Assembly: GCA_905221605.1 (NCBI GenBank)
Contig: CAJNDS010002587.1
Location: 1-47,500 of the forward strand
Direction: 5' to 3'
Length of the DNA stretch: 47,500 nucleotides
Source of the DNA: Symbiodinium natans
Lineage: Eukaryota > Sar > Dinophyceae > Suessiales > Symbiodiniaceae
Each line of letters starts with the position of its first letter. Position 1 is the stretch's first letter. Below are positions 1 through 10,267 of the stretch, in pieces. The position numbers and the translations under genes are program-made. The notes beneath the pieces were generated by a model, which saw only the letters and a program-made list of their open reading frames with translations, did not search any database and had not been told where the DNA came from.

Positions 1-78
1 AAAGCCCCCCTAAACTCCCTAAACCCCCCTAAAGCCCCCCCCAAACTCCCTAAACCTCCCTAAAAGCCCCCTGAACTC

Positions 79-1377
79 TGCTGAGCACGTCGCAAGTCCA
101 GGAAAGCCCGTGCGGCGAAGTAGGCTGCTGCAGACCTTTGCTGCCTCTGCTCCTGAGAAAAAAAGGTTTCCCGGGTTTAGAGGGCTTAGTCATTTAGGGT
201 AAACCCTAAACCCTAAACTTTAAACCCTAAACCCTAAACCCTAAACCCTAAACCCTAAAACCTAAACCCTAAACCCTAAACCCTACTCTAGACATCACAG
301 CTGGTCTCTCACAATGGTGCATGTGCACGTGTGCAGGAATATGGGCATACATGTGGAGGCTCTGTGCGTCTGCACGCCAACACGGTAACCTCGAAGTCGG
401 GCTTCGGGATGTCCTTAGGGTTTAGGGCGCCCCATGCCAACTGGGGGCCTTAGCCTTAAATCACCCTAAACCCTTTTGCTGCCGGGCTGCTTCAGCAAGC
501 CGGGTCCCTAAACCCTAAAATCCTGCACCACCTTTAATCACCCTTAACTCTACATACCTAAAAACCCTAAACCCTAAGCCCTGAACCCTGAACCCTCTCT
601 CTCTCTCAGGCATTCGAAACGTCAAGCCTGCCAGGGACAGCTCCTGAACCCTGAACCCTAAACCCTAAAACCCTAAACCCTAAACCCTAAACCTTGGGAA
701 TCGGGGGCTTCCTAAAGCTCAGGGTGGTAGACCATGACTTGCCTCAGCTTCTCGTGAAGCGAAGATCGGCCTGAGACGCCTCCCACCCATAAGGAGCCCT
801 AAACCAGAAACCCTAAACCCTAAACCTAAACCCTAAACCCTAAACCCTAAACCTAAGCGCTGACCGTCAAACCCTCAAACCTCAAACCTCAAACCCCAAA
901 CCCTGAACCCCAAACCCCAAGCCATGCCTGGCTGGCTTCCGGCCCGCCGTCGCGCGCGCGCCGGACCAGGACCTTCTGGGCCTCGTACTCGAGAGCATTC
1001 AAAATGTATTTCGTAATAATAGATAGCAAGGATATTTTACATTATCTAAGCATGTATATATATATATACATATTACTATCAATTATTGTTTTAATGGATT
1101 CATTATTTGTTTAACAAAGGAAAAAAACCCGGGACCCCTATTTATCAACCCTAAAAAAAACTCTTCTCTTTTTGAGGAGGCACCTAGACCGAAACTAGCT
1201 AACCCTGAAACCCTAAACCTAATCCCTATCGATCCTCCCTTTTTTCCACCAAGGAAGGAGCTCTCTCAACCCCTAACTTGGTCCATGATTGGCCTTGGTC
1301 GCCAGCTCCCGGACGTCCTCCAGGCTCGTAGCGCCTCGCAAGCCGACAAACCAAAAACTCTTGGGAACGGAGAAGCT
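79..1377 (-). CDS. 3' exons of the glycosyltransferase-like gene, including a 24-base micro-exon
   Basis: Exons are 1377-1284 (FSVPKSFWFVGLRGATS), 987-928 (YEAQKVLVRRARDGGPEASQ, exactly 20 codons, phase 0, GC donor), 413-390 (DIPKPDFE, AAG|G acceptor and GAG|GT donor, 24 bases) and 152 to about 79 (AAAYFAARAFLDLRR, with a pyrimidine-rich acceptor). A weaker candidate lies at 770-715. The helical, Ala/Arg-rich content suits a TPR-like tail. No stop codon is visible before the window edge, so the gene is probably incomplete. Confidence 0.45.
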
Positions 1378-4239
1378 CTGCATATAGGGGTTTCCGAAAA
1401 TAGGGGGTGGGGTACCCTTGTTGGGGTTCCTTTCAGATTTCACAGGATTGTATAGTATGTCGGGGTATATACGGGATCCCCAAAAAGGGGTTTTAGGGGT
1501 TGAGGGCTGAGGGCTTCATGACAATATAAAAGGCCTTGGGAGTTTTGACGCTGCAGGGCTTAGGGTGGAGGGCTTCACCAAAAAGTCCTCTTCTAACCAG
1601 GGAATGGGGAATGAGGTACCCTATATAGTCCCTTAAAGGGTACAGGGCCCTCATTCCCTCATTCCCTGCTAACCAACAGTAAGTCTTGCCTAAACCCTAA
1701 ACCCTAAACCCTAAACCCTAAACCCTAAACCCTAAACCCTAAACCCTAAACCCTAAACCCTAAACCCTAAACCCTAGCCGATCAGATGGGAGGCAGAATC
1801 CTAAACCCTAACCCTAAACCCTAAAACCTAAACCCTAAACCCTAAACCCTAAACCCTAAACCTTGGGAATCGGGGGCTGCTCGTGCGCTGTCCTAAACGC
1901 AACGTTCGCCGTGGCGGCCTGCTGCCTTGATCTCCACTGCAAGGTCATATTGCCTTAGGGGCTGAAACCCTAAACCCTAAACCCTAAACCCTAAACCCTA
2001 AACCCTAAACCCTAAACCCTAAACCCTAAACCCTAAACCCTAAACCCTAAACCCTAAACCCTAAACCCTAAACCCTAAACCCTAAACCCTAAACCCTAAA
2101 CCCTAAACCCTAAATCTATCTATATGTATATGTATATAGAAAGTAGGACTTTAGGTAACCCAAAAGGTTATAAAGGTTGCCTATCCGGCCCCTAAGTTGC
2201 AAGACGCCCAGGTAGTACAGCAGCCGCGGGTGCCCGGGATGATCTTGGAGATCCAGCCGCACAAGCCGCAGCTCTTCTCCTTGTAGGGTTTAGGGTTTAG
2301 GGTTTAGGGTTTAGGGTTTAGGGTTTAGGGTTTAGGGTCAGCTGCAGCTTCCCTCTGACTAAGGGCTTCGGCTCTCGCACTGTCTCTGACTAAGGGTTTA
2401 GGGTTTAGGGTTTAGGACTAGCAGCTGCCCAGTTGAATCACATCGGGCCAGGGCGCGTATCCTGTGCTGACGCGAGGCCGCGTCCCTTGCGCTTCCTTCG
2501 ATTTCCACCACCTCGGGACACCAAAGGAACTCTAGAATTGGGGGTCATATACCCTCTACTACTGCAATAATAAGGCAACAAGAACCCTAAACCCGAATTC
2601 CTATAAATAAATATACATATATATCTATATGCCCTAATATTGGGGTCATATACCCTCTACTACTACAATTCCCTATTTAAGGATATGTATATATATATAT
2701 ATGTATATGAGAACCCTAAACCGTTTTTAGGGTTCGTTTGGTTTCCAAGGCACCGACCAGCCCGTATCCTTGATTTGCTCCGGCAGGCCCTGCTTCTCAG
2801 AGTTCCGGTACACTGGGGTCTCGTGGACCCGGAACCGAAAGTACCAGCGACCGTCATTGCGGAAGACCTTAGCTGCTTGGTATAGCCCAGAAACCATACT
2901 ACAATGGCTTGTTTTGGGGTTGGTTGCTTGGTAGGGGAACCTTGAACCCAAAAAAAGGGAACAGGGTACCACCGGGCTAGCAAGGCTGCTGACAATAGCT
3001 ATAAGAGGCACGCAAGCACAACCCCTCGCGCATGTGTGTGTGTGAGAGAGAAGGGGCTGAGAACCGGGCGCAGTCCGTCAGCCGTTCGCCTCGTGGAGGG
3101 CAATGAATCTACCCGCTCATCGGGGTAAGAGAAGCAATGCTAAGACCATGGTCCTTCGTACAACTTGCGGACATCCTTACGCTAGCTCCCACGCTTGAGG
3201 TCGTTGGAACGAACCATTCTCACCCGGACGAATAACTCTCGCACCCCCTTTCGACACCCACACGAATGACATGCAGTGACGCAGCGGCGAGACGCTCTGC
3301 TTGGGGAAGTCGGCTGCTTTTAGGGCCCTATAGAAGTTCTACTCTAGCCACATCAGCGACCGTCGTCGGACACCAGATCATACGGGGAGCAGCAAATAGA
3401 GGAAACCAGCTAGCACAAAACATCAGACCCTGAGCCTGACCTAAACCCCAAACTTAAAAACCCTAAAGAATGAACAACAAACCCTATAGCCCCTAAATCT
3501 TAGCAACGCTACGAAACACACCCTAAGCCCCGTTGTGTTAACCCAGGACTGCTGACCCCTAACCTACTATTGGCTCAAGAACCCCAAAAAACTAATAATA
3601 ATAATCATCATCATCGTCATCATAGTAATCCCTATATTCCCCTTATAAGGAAGAATACTTTTGCATTTTTGGGGGTTCTTCAGCAATTGGTAGTAACCCT
3701 AAACCCTAAACCCTAAACCCTAAACCCTAAACCCTCAGACCCGGAGCTGACCTAGGGATTCTTTGCCGCCGCGGCGGATGGCATAGACCGGCTCCTCACA
3801 GCGTGGCAGAGAGCGAAGGCTCCGAAATAGGATTTAGGGTTTAGGGTTTAGGGACTATAGTCCCCATTAAGGGCTGTTAGTATAACGATGAACATCCCAA
3901 CATCTACACTCTGAAACAAACCTTGTAAAGCTTCTAAACCCTCTAGACACTATCACTATCAACCCTGTCAACCCTGTCAACCCTAAACCCCAAACCCTAC
4001 AAACGCCAAGACACCACAAATGCAAAGACACCAAGCTGGCCTCCCCTCCTGGCTCTGCCTGGACCCCCCGAGACTGCAGAACTTGCAAAAGCCCCCCTTG
4101 CCATACTTGCTGACAAAATACTAACTGTACTTGCCTAATAAGTACCATGAACCTCCAAGTGCCCATACACCTGAATCCCTCCCCAGCCAGACCAAGCAAA
4201 CTTCTCGGCCCTGTTTGGAGGTTCACGGGTAGTATGCCG

Positions 4240-4287
<48 letters not shown>

Positions 4288-7200
4288 CGAGAGCGAGAGC
4301 GAGAGCGAGAGCGAGAGCGAGAGCGAGAGTTGCAAGAGGGGATCTTAGCAGAACAGGTTTCTGCGTCGCGCGCGAAAACTATACATGCCCCAAGTCCATT
4401 CATATGACTGCGCATGAAGCTCCAAACTATGAACACTCTGTGGGGTAGGGCTTGTATTGCGAGCATCCACTAAAAACACCCATACACACAGACTCAGCAT
4501 GACCCTGAAAATTCTACAAGCCCTATAAGCCCAGGCCCTATGAACCCTGTTAACACTACAAAGCCTACAAACTAGATGACCCCCCAAAAAAACACAAAAA
4601 AACACAAAAACCCTACAAATTCCTGACATACACCCTTTTTAAGCCCAGACTTGATATGCCCCCTAAGCCCTGAACCCTCAAAACCTGCGGACTCACGGAA
4701 GGGCGCCGGCTCCTTGTCTTTCAGCGGCTCGCGCGAGAAGGTCTCCACCTCGACTGCGGAAAGTTGTCTCGGGCTTGCCGGGTTGCTGCGATGGGGTTGA
4801 GGGATGATATCATGGAGTTGTATAGGATTTTGACAGGGCTTAAGGGTTGTCAAAGGATTGCAACAGGGTTTAGGGGTGATAAAGGGTTATAGGCTCACGA
4901 CAGGGCTTGGGGCTTGTAACGGAATTATAATAAGGCTTAAGGTTTTTTTATTCACAGATGTTCACAGGGTTGATCGTGCTGGTATGATGTATAGGGTGCA
5001 GAGGGTCTTCGGTGCTTATAGGTTTTTAGTGGCCAGGGTGTTTATAGGTCTTTTCAAGGGTTGTTTTATAGGTCCAGAGCGTTTGCTTCGCCTTCGGACG
5101 CATGTCCGGCTCCACAAGCAAGACGTACGTCATGTCCGGGAACCGTGCGTGCGACTCCTGGGAGCTCGGGGATTAGGGTTCAGGGTTCGGGGGTTTAGGG
5201 TTTGGGGTTTAGGGTTTGGGGGTTGGGGGTTTAGGGTTTAGGGTTTAGGTTTTAGGGTTTGGGGTTTAGGGTTTGGGGTTGAGGGTTCTCAAGAAACCCT
5301 GACAACCACATGCTGCTGGATGCCTGGGCGCCCAAGGTTCGAGGGTTTACAGGGCAGGGCTTTCGAGGTTTAGGGTGCAGGGTTTCGGGCGATCATTGTG
5401 TTTAGGGTTCAGGGCTAGTATAGGGCTGAGGGTTTAGGACAAGAGTGTTTCGGGTTATTATAGGGTTTCGGGGTTTAGGGTTTAGGGCTACTATAGGGCT
5501 GTAGGGTTTAGGGTTGATATAGGGTTTGGGGGTTTAGGGTTTAGGGCTACTATATATGTGTATATATATATATACTTAGGGTTTGGTTTAGGGTTAGTTG
5601 AAGGGAGTCAAGGTTTTGAAGGGCTTCGTCATCCGGGTCCTGCAATAGCCTGCTCTTGGCGGCGCCAAAGCCGTCGAAATCGAAATGATAGACCTCCGCT
5701 GTTTAGGATCTGTGGTTTAGGGTTTAGGACGCAGGGTGTAGGGCTCTGTTTTACAAAAGCCCTTCTTGGACATTCTTGGACAACTACACCTAAAGCCCGT
5801 TTGTTTTGCTGAAACCCAGGCCTCCTGTTACGGATTCCTCGGGATTGAAGGACGGGGTATCATGTCGGCAGTCGCAGCTACTTTGTTGCTCGGACTTCCC
5901 TCTTGTCCCTCCTCAGCACCATTCCTTCCCCTCCTTCCCTTCGTCCCTCCTTCCTTCGTTCTTCCTTCCTTCCTGGCTTTCTACCTTCCTTCCCGGAAAA
6001 GTTGCTTTTAGTCCTGAAAGAAACTTGTAAATCAGCTGCTGTATTCTGAGGGTAGTTCCATGTTCCCCTCTTCCGGGTCTTTCATCGGGGAACCCTCATA
6101 TACCCCGTATTCTCTACCCGAAACAGCCCACGGGACCATAATTCAGGACCCTTTAGAGAAGGTAAGGGACCATACTCCCTTAGACAAGCCCCAACCCCTG
6201 TGAGCCATCCTGTACCCTGCCTGGAGCGGCTTTGCTTCTAGAACTGACCTCGCGGCGCCCGCGGAGTCGTCCTGCAAAGAGGCAGGGGGAAGGGGCTGTG
6301 GGGGGTGGGGGTGGGGGTGGGGGTGGGGGGTGGGGTGGTGGAGTTGGGGGCCTCGTCTCTTGTGCAAGCTGGTTCGACAGGCCCTGTCTTCTCAGGTTTC
6401 TGGGGCCCTTCCTGCGTGCGTGCATCCAGGCCGAGGAGGAAGGCATCGCCCACCTGATCAAGAGCCCAAACTGCGCCGGGTCAGCTACATCGCCTGGGAT
6501 TTGGGCTGGGGTCAAGTAGCCCTAAACCCTAAACCCTAAACCCTAAACCCTAAACCCTAAACCCTAAACCCTAAACCCTAAACCCTAAACCCTAAACCAC
6601 AACTTAGAAGGGTTTTTCTTGCCACTTTAGAAGGGCTTCTTGGGTGGGTTGTTGCGCTTGGATTTCGGGCTCAAAGCTTCAGACGCCACTCCCTTTCCCT
6701 GTTACGGAGAGCCCCTGAGTACTTAGGGTTTAGGGTTTAGGGCCCCCTAAGATTCGCTTCCCATTCTAGCACATGAGCGTAGAATGGGCATATTCCATGG
6801 GTAGTAGGTGGGTAGCTTCGTTTTCTTGGTTTTTGAATCCGGTTAATGTTAGGGCAGGCTCCAGGGCCCCAGGGGTCAACCCTAAACCCTAAACCCTAAA
6901 CCCTTAACCCTAAACCCTAAACCGCGTACGCTTGGAGTGTCATGGTCCCCTGCTCCCCCAAAGCAAGGCGAGGCTGCCTGAAAGGGTCGTCACCATGGGG
7001 TTTCTGGTTTAGGGTTTAGGGTTTAGGGTTTCGAGTTGAGGGTTGAGGAGGCTTAGGGTTTAGTAGGTTTCTTTTGCTTAAGGGTTTCGGGTTGAGGGTT
7101 TCGGGTTGAGGGTTGAGAGGCTTAGGGTTTAGTAGGGTTCTTTTGCTGAAGGGTTTCGGGTTTTCGGGTTTTAGGGTTTTTTTGCGCTTCAGGGTTTTAG

Positions 7201-8724
7201 GGTTTTGGGGTGTAGGGTTCTGGGCTTTGGGGTTTAGGGCTTCGTAGCGCAGAATGAAGAATCCCGAGCCACGGACACCGGGATCTCCCGCCTGCTTCCA
7301 GGCCGGCAGGTGCTTCCTCAGCAGGGCTTCCTCATCCCGGCCGAGCATGGCCACCTCAGCTTGGCTTTGGTTTAGGGTTTAGGGTTTAGGGTTTAGGGTT
7401 TAGGGTTTAGGGTTTAGGGTTTAGGGTTTAGGGTTTAGGGTTTAGGGTTTAGGGTTTAGGGTTTAGGGTTTAGGGTTTAGGGTTTAGGGTTTGGGGTTTA
7501 GGGTTTGGGGTTTAGGGTTTGGGGTTTAGGGTTTGACTTGGTTTTTTAAACGGGCCCCCCCCCCCTCTCTTTTCGGAGGAGGGGGTAGGGTTTGGGGTTT
7601 GGGGTTTGGGGTTTGGGGTTTGGGGTTTGGGGTTTGGGGCTTGGGTTTGGGGTTTGGGGTTTGGGGTTTGGGGTTTTGGGGTTTTGGGGGTTTGGGGTTT
7701 TGGGGGTTTGGGGTTTGGGGTTTGGGGTTTGGGGTTTGGGGTTTGGGGTTCCTGTCATGTCAAAGACTTCTTTGGGAAACTCTCTCACAATGACGATTCA
7801 AGGTTTCTGGATAATGATACGGAGTTGCCCCGCCACTTGAAAAATCACTTTCGGAAATCCCAAACCCTAAGCCCTAAACCCTACACCATAAACGCCCTAA
7901 ACCCTAAGACCCAAACCCTACACCCGACATCCTAAACCCTGTGTAGGGAACCTACTTACCAGATTCACAATGCTCGGAGTCGGCAAGAAGACCCCCAGAG
8001 CCTTGGGGACCAAACGAACGCAACAATTGGGATCATATACCCTCTACAACTAGAAGTCCTCTTCAGGTTTATGTACACTAGACATATGACCCTCTACTAC
8101 TATTAGAATTCCGGCTATGGTATACGTACCCTGAAAAAGCAATTCAGGGTTCACTTGGTCGCCCAGGAGTTCCTTCTTCCTCAAAAAACACCAGTGGGAA
8201 CTGGGAGGGAAGTCCAGGGCTTTCTCCATAGAACTCTGGCGCTTGTAGGTCTTGCACTGGTCTTACCTCCCTGCGGCGACGGCCTCAAGCCCTAAACCCT
8301 AAGCCCCTCCGTTAGCCCTAAACACCCAAACAAACCAGAAAAAAAAAAAAAAACACCAATGCTAGAGATAGACTCGGAACCGGAGCCTCTGCTAGTTCTT
8401 TGGGATAAAAGAAAACCCATAGGCCCTGTGAGTCACAGCCTACCCTAAACCCTAAGCCCTAAGCCCCTTTTTTACATCTGGGCTGGGTGGGGAATGCCAG
8501 AAAAAGCAGCAGCATGCACAACCTGATCAACTCCAACCCTAAACCCTAAACCCTAAACCCTGAACCCTAAACCCTTTTGCAGCAGGCTTTGCAAGTTCCC
8601 TAAACCCTAAAACCTAAACGGCTGGGCCCTGCGCCAGGAGCGTTGGCAGGCCCTGGCCCATGGCCGGTGCGCCGAGGGCCAGGGCGCCCAGAGTAAGACG
8701 AGCCATGGCGCTTCCAGGACTCAT
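79..8724 (-). CDS. Glycosyltransferase-like gene (GT2 with TPR-like tail), many tiny exons
   Basis: A chain of minus-strand exons is read from splice motifs and phase: 8724-8628, 8530-8476, 8270-8161, 8001-7960, 7354-7241, 6977-6923, about 6490-6450 and 6283-6260, 5693-5610, 5157-5075, about 4780-4710, 2875-2746, 2511-2419, 2279-2190, 1953-1904, 1377-1284, 987-928, 413-390 and 152-79. The first four join in phase. The order of motifs suggests a family 2 glycosyltransferase: signal peptide, VAMLGRDEEALL, FDFDGFGAAKSRL, YVLLVEPDM, KVFRNDGRWYF with RVHETP, then the TPR-like HPRLLYYLGVLQ and RRARDGGPEASQ. The likely role is sugar transfer in the ER or Golgi. Some exons are missing, several joins are unproven, and family membership is by remembered motif pattern only. 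The gene may run past the left edge. Confidence 0.55.
1386..1440. mobile_element. Family H inverted-repeat element (introner-like)
   Basis: The sequence begins GGGTTTCCGAAAATAGGGG. It shares its arms with the element at 36,828-36,915, where CCCTATTTTCGGAAAC and a GGGAAA arm flank a short centre. Here it directly precedes the exon at 1377-1284 on the minus strand, consistent with an intron end. Confidence 0.5.
1597..1672. mobile_element. Family J inverted-repeat element
   Basis: The arms read AGGGAATGGGGAATGAGG and CCTCATTCCCTCATTCCCT around a centre holding TACCCTATATAG. A second copy with the same arms and centre lies at 34,229-34,317. This is a short non-coding MITE-like palindrome. Confidence 0.7.
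1686..2113 (+). repeat. Long CCCTAAA arrays
   Basis: Three arrays lie at 1690-1774, 1801-1862 and 1968-2113. The last has over twenty near-perfect units. They surround the exon at 1953-1904 and precede the exon at 2279-2190. Near-identity of units shows recent expansion or continuing homogenisation. Confidence 0.95.
1904..2511 (-). CDS. Glycosyltransferase-like exons, TPR-like region
   Basis: Exon 2511-2419 holds 31 full codons (VVEIEGSARDAASRQ...) with an AG|G acceptor and GT donor. Exon 2279 to about 2190 reads EELRLVRLDLQDHPGH followed by PRLLYYLGVLQLRG, a pattern typical of the TPR segment of these transferases. Exon 1953-1904 reads QYDLAVEIKAAGRHGE with a GT donor. The 2279-2190 exon lies between a CCCTAAA array on its left and a TTTAGGG array on its right. 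A short possible exon at 2390-2345 is less certain. Confidence 0.5.
2520..2745. mobile_element. Family C element with internal duplication
   Basis: The core sequence 'ATTGGGGTCATATACCCTC' occurs twice (2536-2570 and 2637-2675), followed by an AT-rich stretch and ending in GGTTCGTTTGGTTTCCAAG. Other members are at 8002-8160, 9952-10112 and intron 4 of the NADAR gene (40164-40335). In three cases the element is bounded by exon ends on the minus strand, so it behaves as an intron. Confidence 0.75.
2746..2875 (-). CDS. Glycosyltransferase-like exon bracketed by two element families
   Basis: This 130-base exon reads AAKVFRNDGRWYFRFRVHE and onward. It matches the 'RlFRn...w.g.vHE' block seen near the end of the catalytic domain of TPR-type family 2 glycosyltransferases. 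Its acceptor is the end of a family D element (2876-2992) and its donor (GA) is the start of a family C element (2520-2745). A CAGC duplication lies at the two ends of the D element, as expected if the element inserted into an exon. The exon is intact with no stop in frame. Confidence 0.65.
2876..2992. mobile_element. Family D element in an intron position
   Basis: The arms are TAGCCCAGAAACCA on the left and GGTACCACCGGGCTAG on the right. The same arms occur at 18,316-18,450, in part at 17,638-17,818, and at both ends of NADAR intron 3 (40542-41155). It is flanked by a CAGC repeat, one copy lost if spliced. Confidence 0.7.
3000..3420. other. Unassigned stretch without telomere repeats
   Basis: This is mixed-composition DNA with a short TG/GA run at 3033-3050. 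No convincing exon was found on either strand. It lies between the VFRND exon and further repeats, so it is probably intronic. Confidence 0.5.
3740..3830 (+). CDS. Exon-like island, plus-strand reading
   Basis: Between a CCCTAAA array and a TTTAGGG array lies an island reading GFFAAAADGIDRLLTAWQRA on the plus strand after a CTAG|G acceptor. It is a clean amphipathic helix ending near a TAG. The surrounding exons are on the minus strand, so this may be a stray or captured exon. Strand is uncertain. Confidence 0.35.
4140..4235 (-). CDS. Possible exon between two family A arms
   Basis: Family A arms (ACCATGAACCTCCAAG, then TTGGAGGTTCACGGGTAG) face outward here, as if two element copies flank an exon. 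The minus-strand reading between them is open (EKFAWSGWGGIQVYGHLE). Splice joins could not be settled. Confidence 0.35.
4240..4332. repeat. GA and GAGCGA microsatellite
   Basis: About 40 bases of (GA)n are followed by a regular six-base GAGCGA array. Open frames over it encode only Arg-Glu or Leu-Ser repeats and are artefacts. Confidence 0.95.
5075..5693 (-). CDS. Glycosyltransferase-like exons with acidic motifs
   Basis: There are two good exons, 5693-5610 and 5157-5075, with a possible micro-exon near 5,310. The first reads VYHFDFDGFGAAKSRLLQ, like the 'DDF..aRN' segment of family 2 transferases. The second reads ARFPDMTYVLLVEPDMRP, which fits the strand carrying the acidic nucleotide-sugar site (VEPDM in place of the usual DxD). 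Both have AG|G acceptors and apparent GA donors. Between them lie 0.4 kb of degenerate TTTAGGG repeats and an AT run. Altered acidic residues leave catalytic activity open. Confidence 0.55.
6521..6597 (+). repeat. CCCTAAA array
   Basis: There are eleven near-perfect units. The island to the right (6600-6720) is followed by TTTAGGG, giving the bracket pattern seen around many exons. Confidence 0.95.
7241..7354 (-). CDS. Glycosyltransferase-like exon, start of catalytic region
   Basis: This is a 38-codon exon in phase 0 at both ends, with acceptor GAG|G and a GC donor that runs straight into degenerate telomere repeats. It reads VAMLGRDEEALLRKH and ends GFFILRYE. The pattern hydrophobic strand, charged Arg-Asp-Glu-Glu, then leucine-rich helix resembles the opening strand and helix of family 2 glycosyltransferases. 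Third codon positions are strongly GC-biased, as in other exons here. It is flanked by TTTAGGG arrays on both sides in plus-strand view. Confidence 0.6.
7369..7750 (+). repeat. TTTAGGG array passing into a TTTGGGG array
   Basis: About 17 units of TTTAGGG (7369-7488) grade into alternating TTTAGGG/TTTGGGG and, after a short unique spacer, into a nearly pure TTTGGGG block at 7588-7750. A block of one variant unit indicates local amplification after a single A-to-G change. Frames of Trp-Gly-Leu-Gly-Phe are artefacts. Confidence 0.95.
7960..8724 (-). CDS. Signal-peptide start and exons 1-4 of the glycosyltransferase-like gene
   Basis: The ATG at 8724 opens MSPGSAMARLTLGALALG, a hydrophobic secretory leader; a second ATG at 8706 is an alternative start. 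An AG lies a few bases upstream and could accept the spliced leader. Exon 1 (8724-8628, GC donor) joins in phase to 8530-8476 (GT donor), then to 8270-8161 (GA donor) and 8001-7960. The last donor reads GTAAGT, the most canonical of the window. The peptides are open throughout (FSGIPHPAQM, then EFYGESPGLP and FFEEEGTPGR). The intron at 8002-8160 is a family C element. Assignment to the downstream glycosyltransferase rests on strand and position. Confidence 0.6.
8002..8160. mobile_element. Family C element acting as an intron
   Basis: It lies exactly between minus-strand exons 8270-8161 and 8001-7960. The ends read GACCAAGTGAACCC (GA donor side) and TTTGGTCCCCAAG (acceptor), the inverted arms of family C. 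The core 'ATATACCCTCTAC' is shared with the copy at 2520-2745. Confidence 0.75.
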
Positions 8725-8759
8725 GGAGCTACACCCTAAACCCTAAACTAAAAACCCTA

Positions 8760-8836
8760 AAAACCCTAAAAACCCTAAAAACCCTAAAAACCCTAAAACC
8801 CTAAAAACCCTAAAAACCCTAAACACCCTAAACCTT
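8760..8836 (+). repeat. Variant array CCCTAAAAA
   Basis: Units of nine bases (CCCTAAAAA) repeat seven times just upstream of the predicted start of the glycosyltransferase-like gene. It is one of several homogeneous variant-unit blocks in the window. Confidence 0.85.
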
Positions 8837-8839
8837 AAG

Positions 8840-9360
8840 AGCTTCTGGGATTTGCTTTCTGCTATAGGGCTTGGGAGTTGAGGAGGTGCAGCCTTAAATC
8901 TCGAATCCCTTGGACGGCACGTCAAACAAGGAGCTTGCTGCTTGGAGGATTGGGTTCTCCGGCTGAGTTGGGTTCACGGTTGAGTCAGGTTTAGTCGCTC
9001 ACTCTCGCACGAGGCCGGCAGGATTCAGAGTTCACAGTCTTCTTCTTCAGGATTTGGTTGGAGGCTTGGGTTAAAGATCTCTCAATGCTTCGATGAGGGA
9101 GTCGACCTGGTATAGGCAAGTATGGCAAGAAACTGCCTAGTTGCCGCCCAGTTTTGGACACGTTCTCGGGGGTGCGAAGCTTGTGGAATCAAATGGTGCT
9201 ACATCGAAGCATGTGGAATCAACTGGTGCTAGGTCAACACACTGTCAACACTAGCTCCACACGACCTGCGCCCAAGATGGATACAGTTCGGCATTAGGAT
9301 CCTCAGACGGCAACTTCCTACGAGTGCGCAGTGCATCTTTCTACATACTGCTTCATACTA
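8840..9360. other. Probable intergenic region between divergent genes
   Basis: There is no exon chain. It contains a 30-base imperfect tandem repeat (GTGGAATCAAATGGTGCTA / GTGGAATCAACTGGTGCTA at 9178-9237). The minus-strand gene starts at 8724 and plus-strand exons begin beyond 10.2 kb, so promoters may lie here, but no motif was recognised. Confidence 0.5.
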
Positions 9361-9951
9361 TGAACCCTAAACCCTGAACCCATAAACTCTATACACCCTA
9401 AATAAACTCGCTTGCCCAGCTGTGTCCGCGGCGAGCAGAAAACGTGGCTGCCACCCTCGTGACAGGCTCACACCTCATGTCTTGGACATCTGACAACCCT
9501 AAACCCTACACCCTAGACCCTCAACCCTAAACCCTAAATGGAGGGTCTGGGTTTGGGAGCACGGCATGGGGACTCTCCACAATTGCACGTCGGCAGAAGA
9601 CTCTCTAGGGTTCTGCACGCTGGTCATCCGGACTTCAAGGTGGCAGCATCCAGTAGACTCTAAACCCCAAACCCCAAAGGGTTTAGGGTTTAGGGTTTAG
9701 GGTTTACGGTTTAGGGTTTAGGGTTCAACCCCAAACCCTAAACAGCTGCTTCGTCCCGAACCAGATGAAAGACAGCCAGAAAAAAAAAAGAAACGCGCTG
9801 TCCCCCTCTCCCATCCTCAGGGATTTAGGGTTTGTGGGGTGTAGGGTTAAACTTTAGGACTCCCTCAACAAAAAAAAGTCCTTGAGCCTGCGAAAAAAAC
9901 AAGAAGCCGACAAGCCTTCCTTTTGGCAAGAGGCCGGTGAGCCATCAATCT

Positions 9952-10112
9952 TTGGGGACCAAACGAACCCTGAAAGGGCATAGGGTTCATATACCTTAAT
10001 AGGAGTTCTAGTAGTCTAGGGTATATGGCCCCAATTTTAGGGTACCTATACCTTAGTCGGAATTCTCGTAGTGTAGGGTATATGGCCCCAATTTTGTTTC
10101 ATTTGGTCCCCA
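9952..10112. mobile_element. Family C element with internal duplication
   Basis: The arms TTGGGGACCAAACGAACC and ATTTGGTCCCCAA are inverted. Inside, a unit ending 'GGGTATATGGCCCCAATTTT' is repeated twice. It matches the other family C copies in arm and core sequence. Confidence 0.8.
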
Positions 10113-10267
10113 ACCCTAAACCCCAAAACCCTAAACCCTAAACACTAAATAACAAAGGTCCTGGAGTGCCTCCCCAAGGTCCACTGACCTCCAGTGACGC
10201 CCCACCCTAAACCCTAAACCCTAAACCCTAAACCCTAAACCCTAAACCCTAAACCCTAAACTGCCAG

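Larger units (their letters stand above)
690..1885. repeat. 24-base direct repeat beside two telomere arrays
   Basis: The sequence AACCTTGGGAATCGGGGGCT occurs at about 690-712 and again at 1859-1881. Each time it directly follows a CCCTAAA array and precedes an exon-like island. The flanks differ afterwards, so it is a shared insertion edge or array-linked duplication, not a large duplication. Confidence 0.7.

Noticed and set aside
181-2115. Reading the left end as a true telomere or simple subtelomere
   Set aside because: Arrays are short, occur in both orientations and are separated by minus-strand exons; the window start is not a terminal array, and arrays go on for 37 kb.
3561-3578. Possible relict of the dinoflagellate spliced leader (TTGGCTCAAG)
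   Set aside because: Only ten bases match the end of the leader here and again near 33,850. The upstream part does not match, so it could be chance.
4147-4407. Arg-Glu repeat protein on the plus strand
   Set aside because: It is encoded by the GA and GAGCGA microsatellites and has no conserved context.
6299-6341. Pro/His-rich open frames on the minus strand
   Set aside because: They come from a GGGGGT microsatellite. Small splice-supported islands on either side (6490-6450, 6283-6260) are more likely coding.
7533-7935. Gly/Trp-rich open frames over the TTTGGGG block
   Set aside because: They are a direct consequence of the 7-base repeat read in three frames; no codon bias or splice context.
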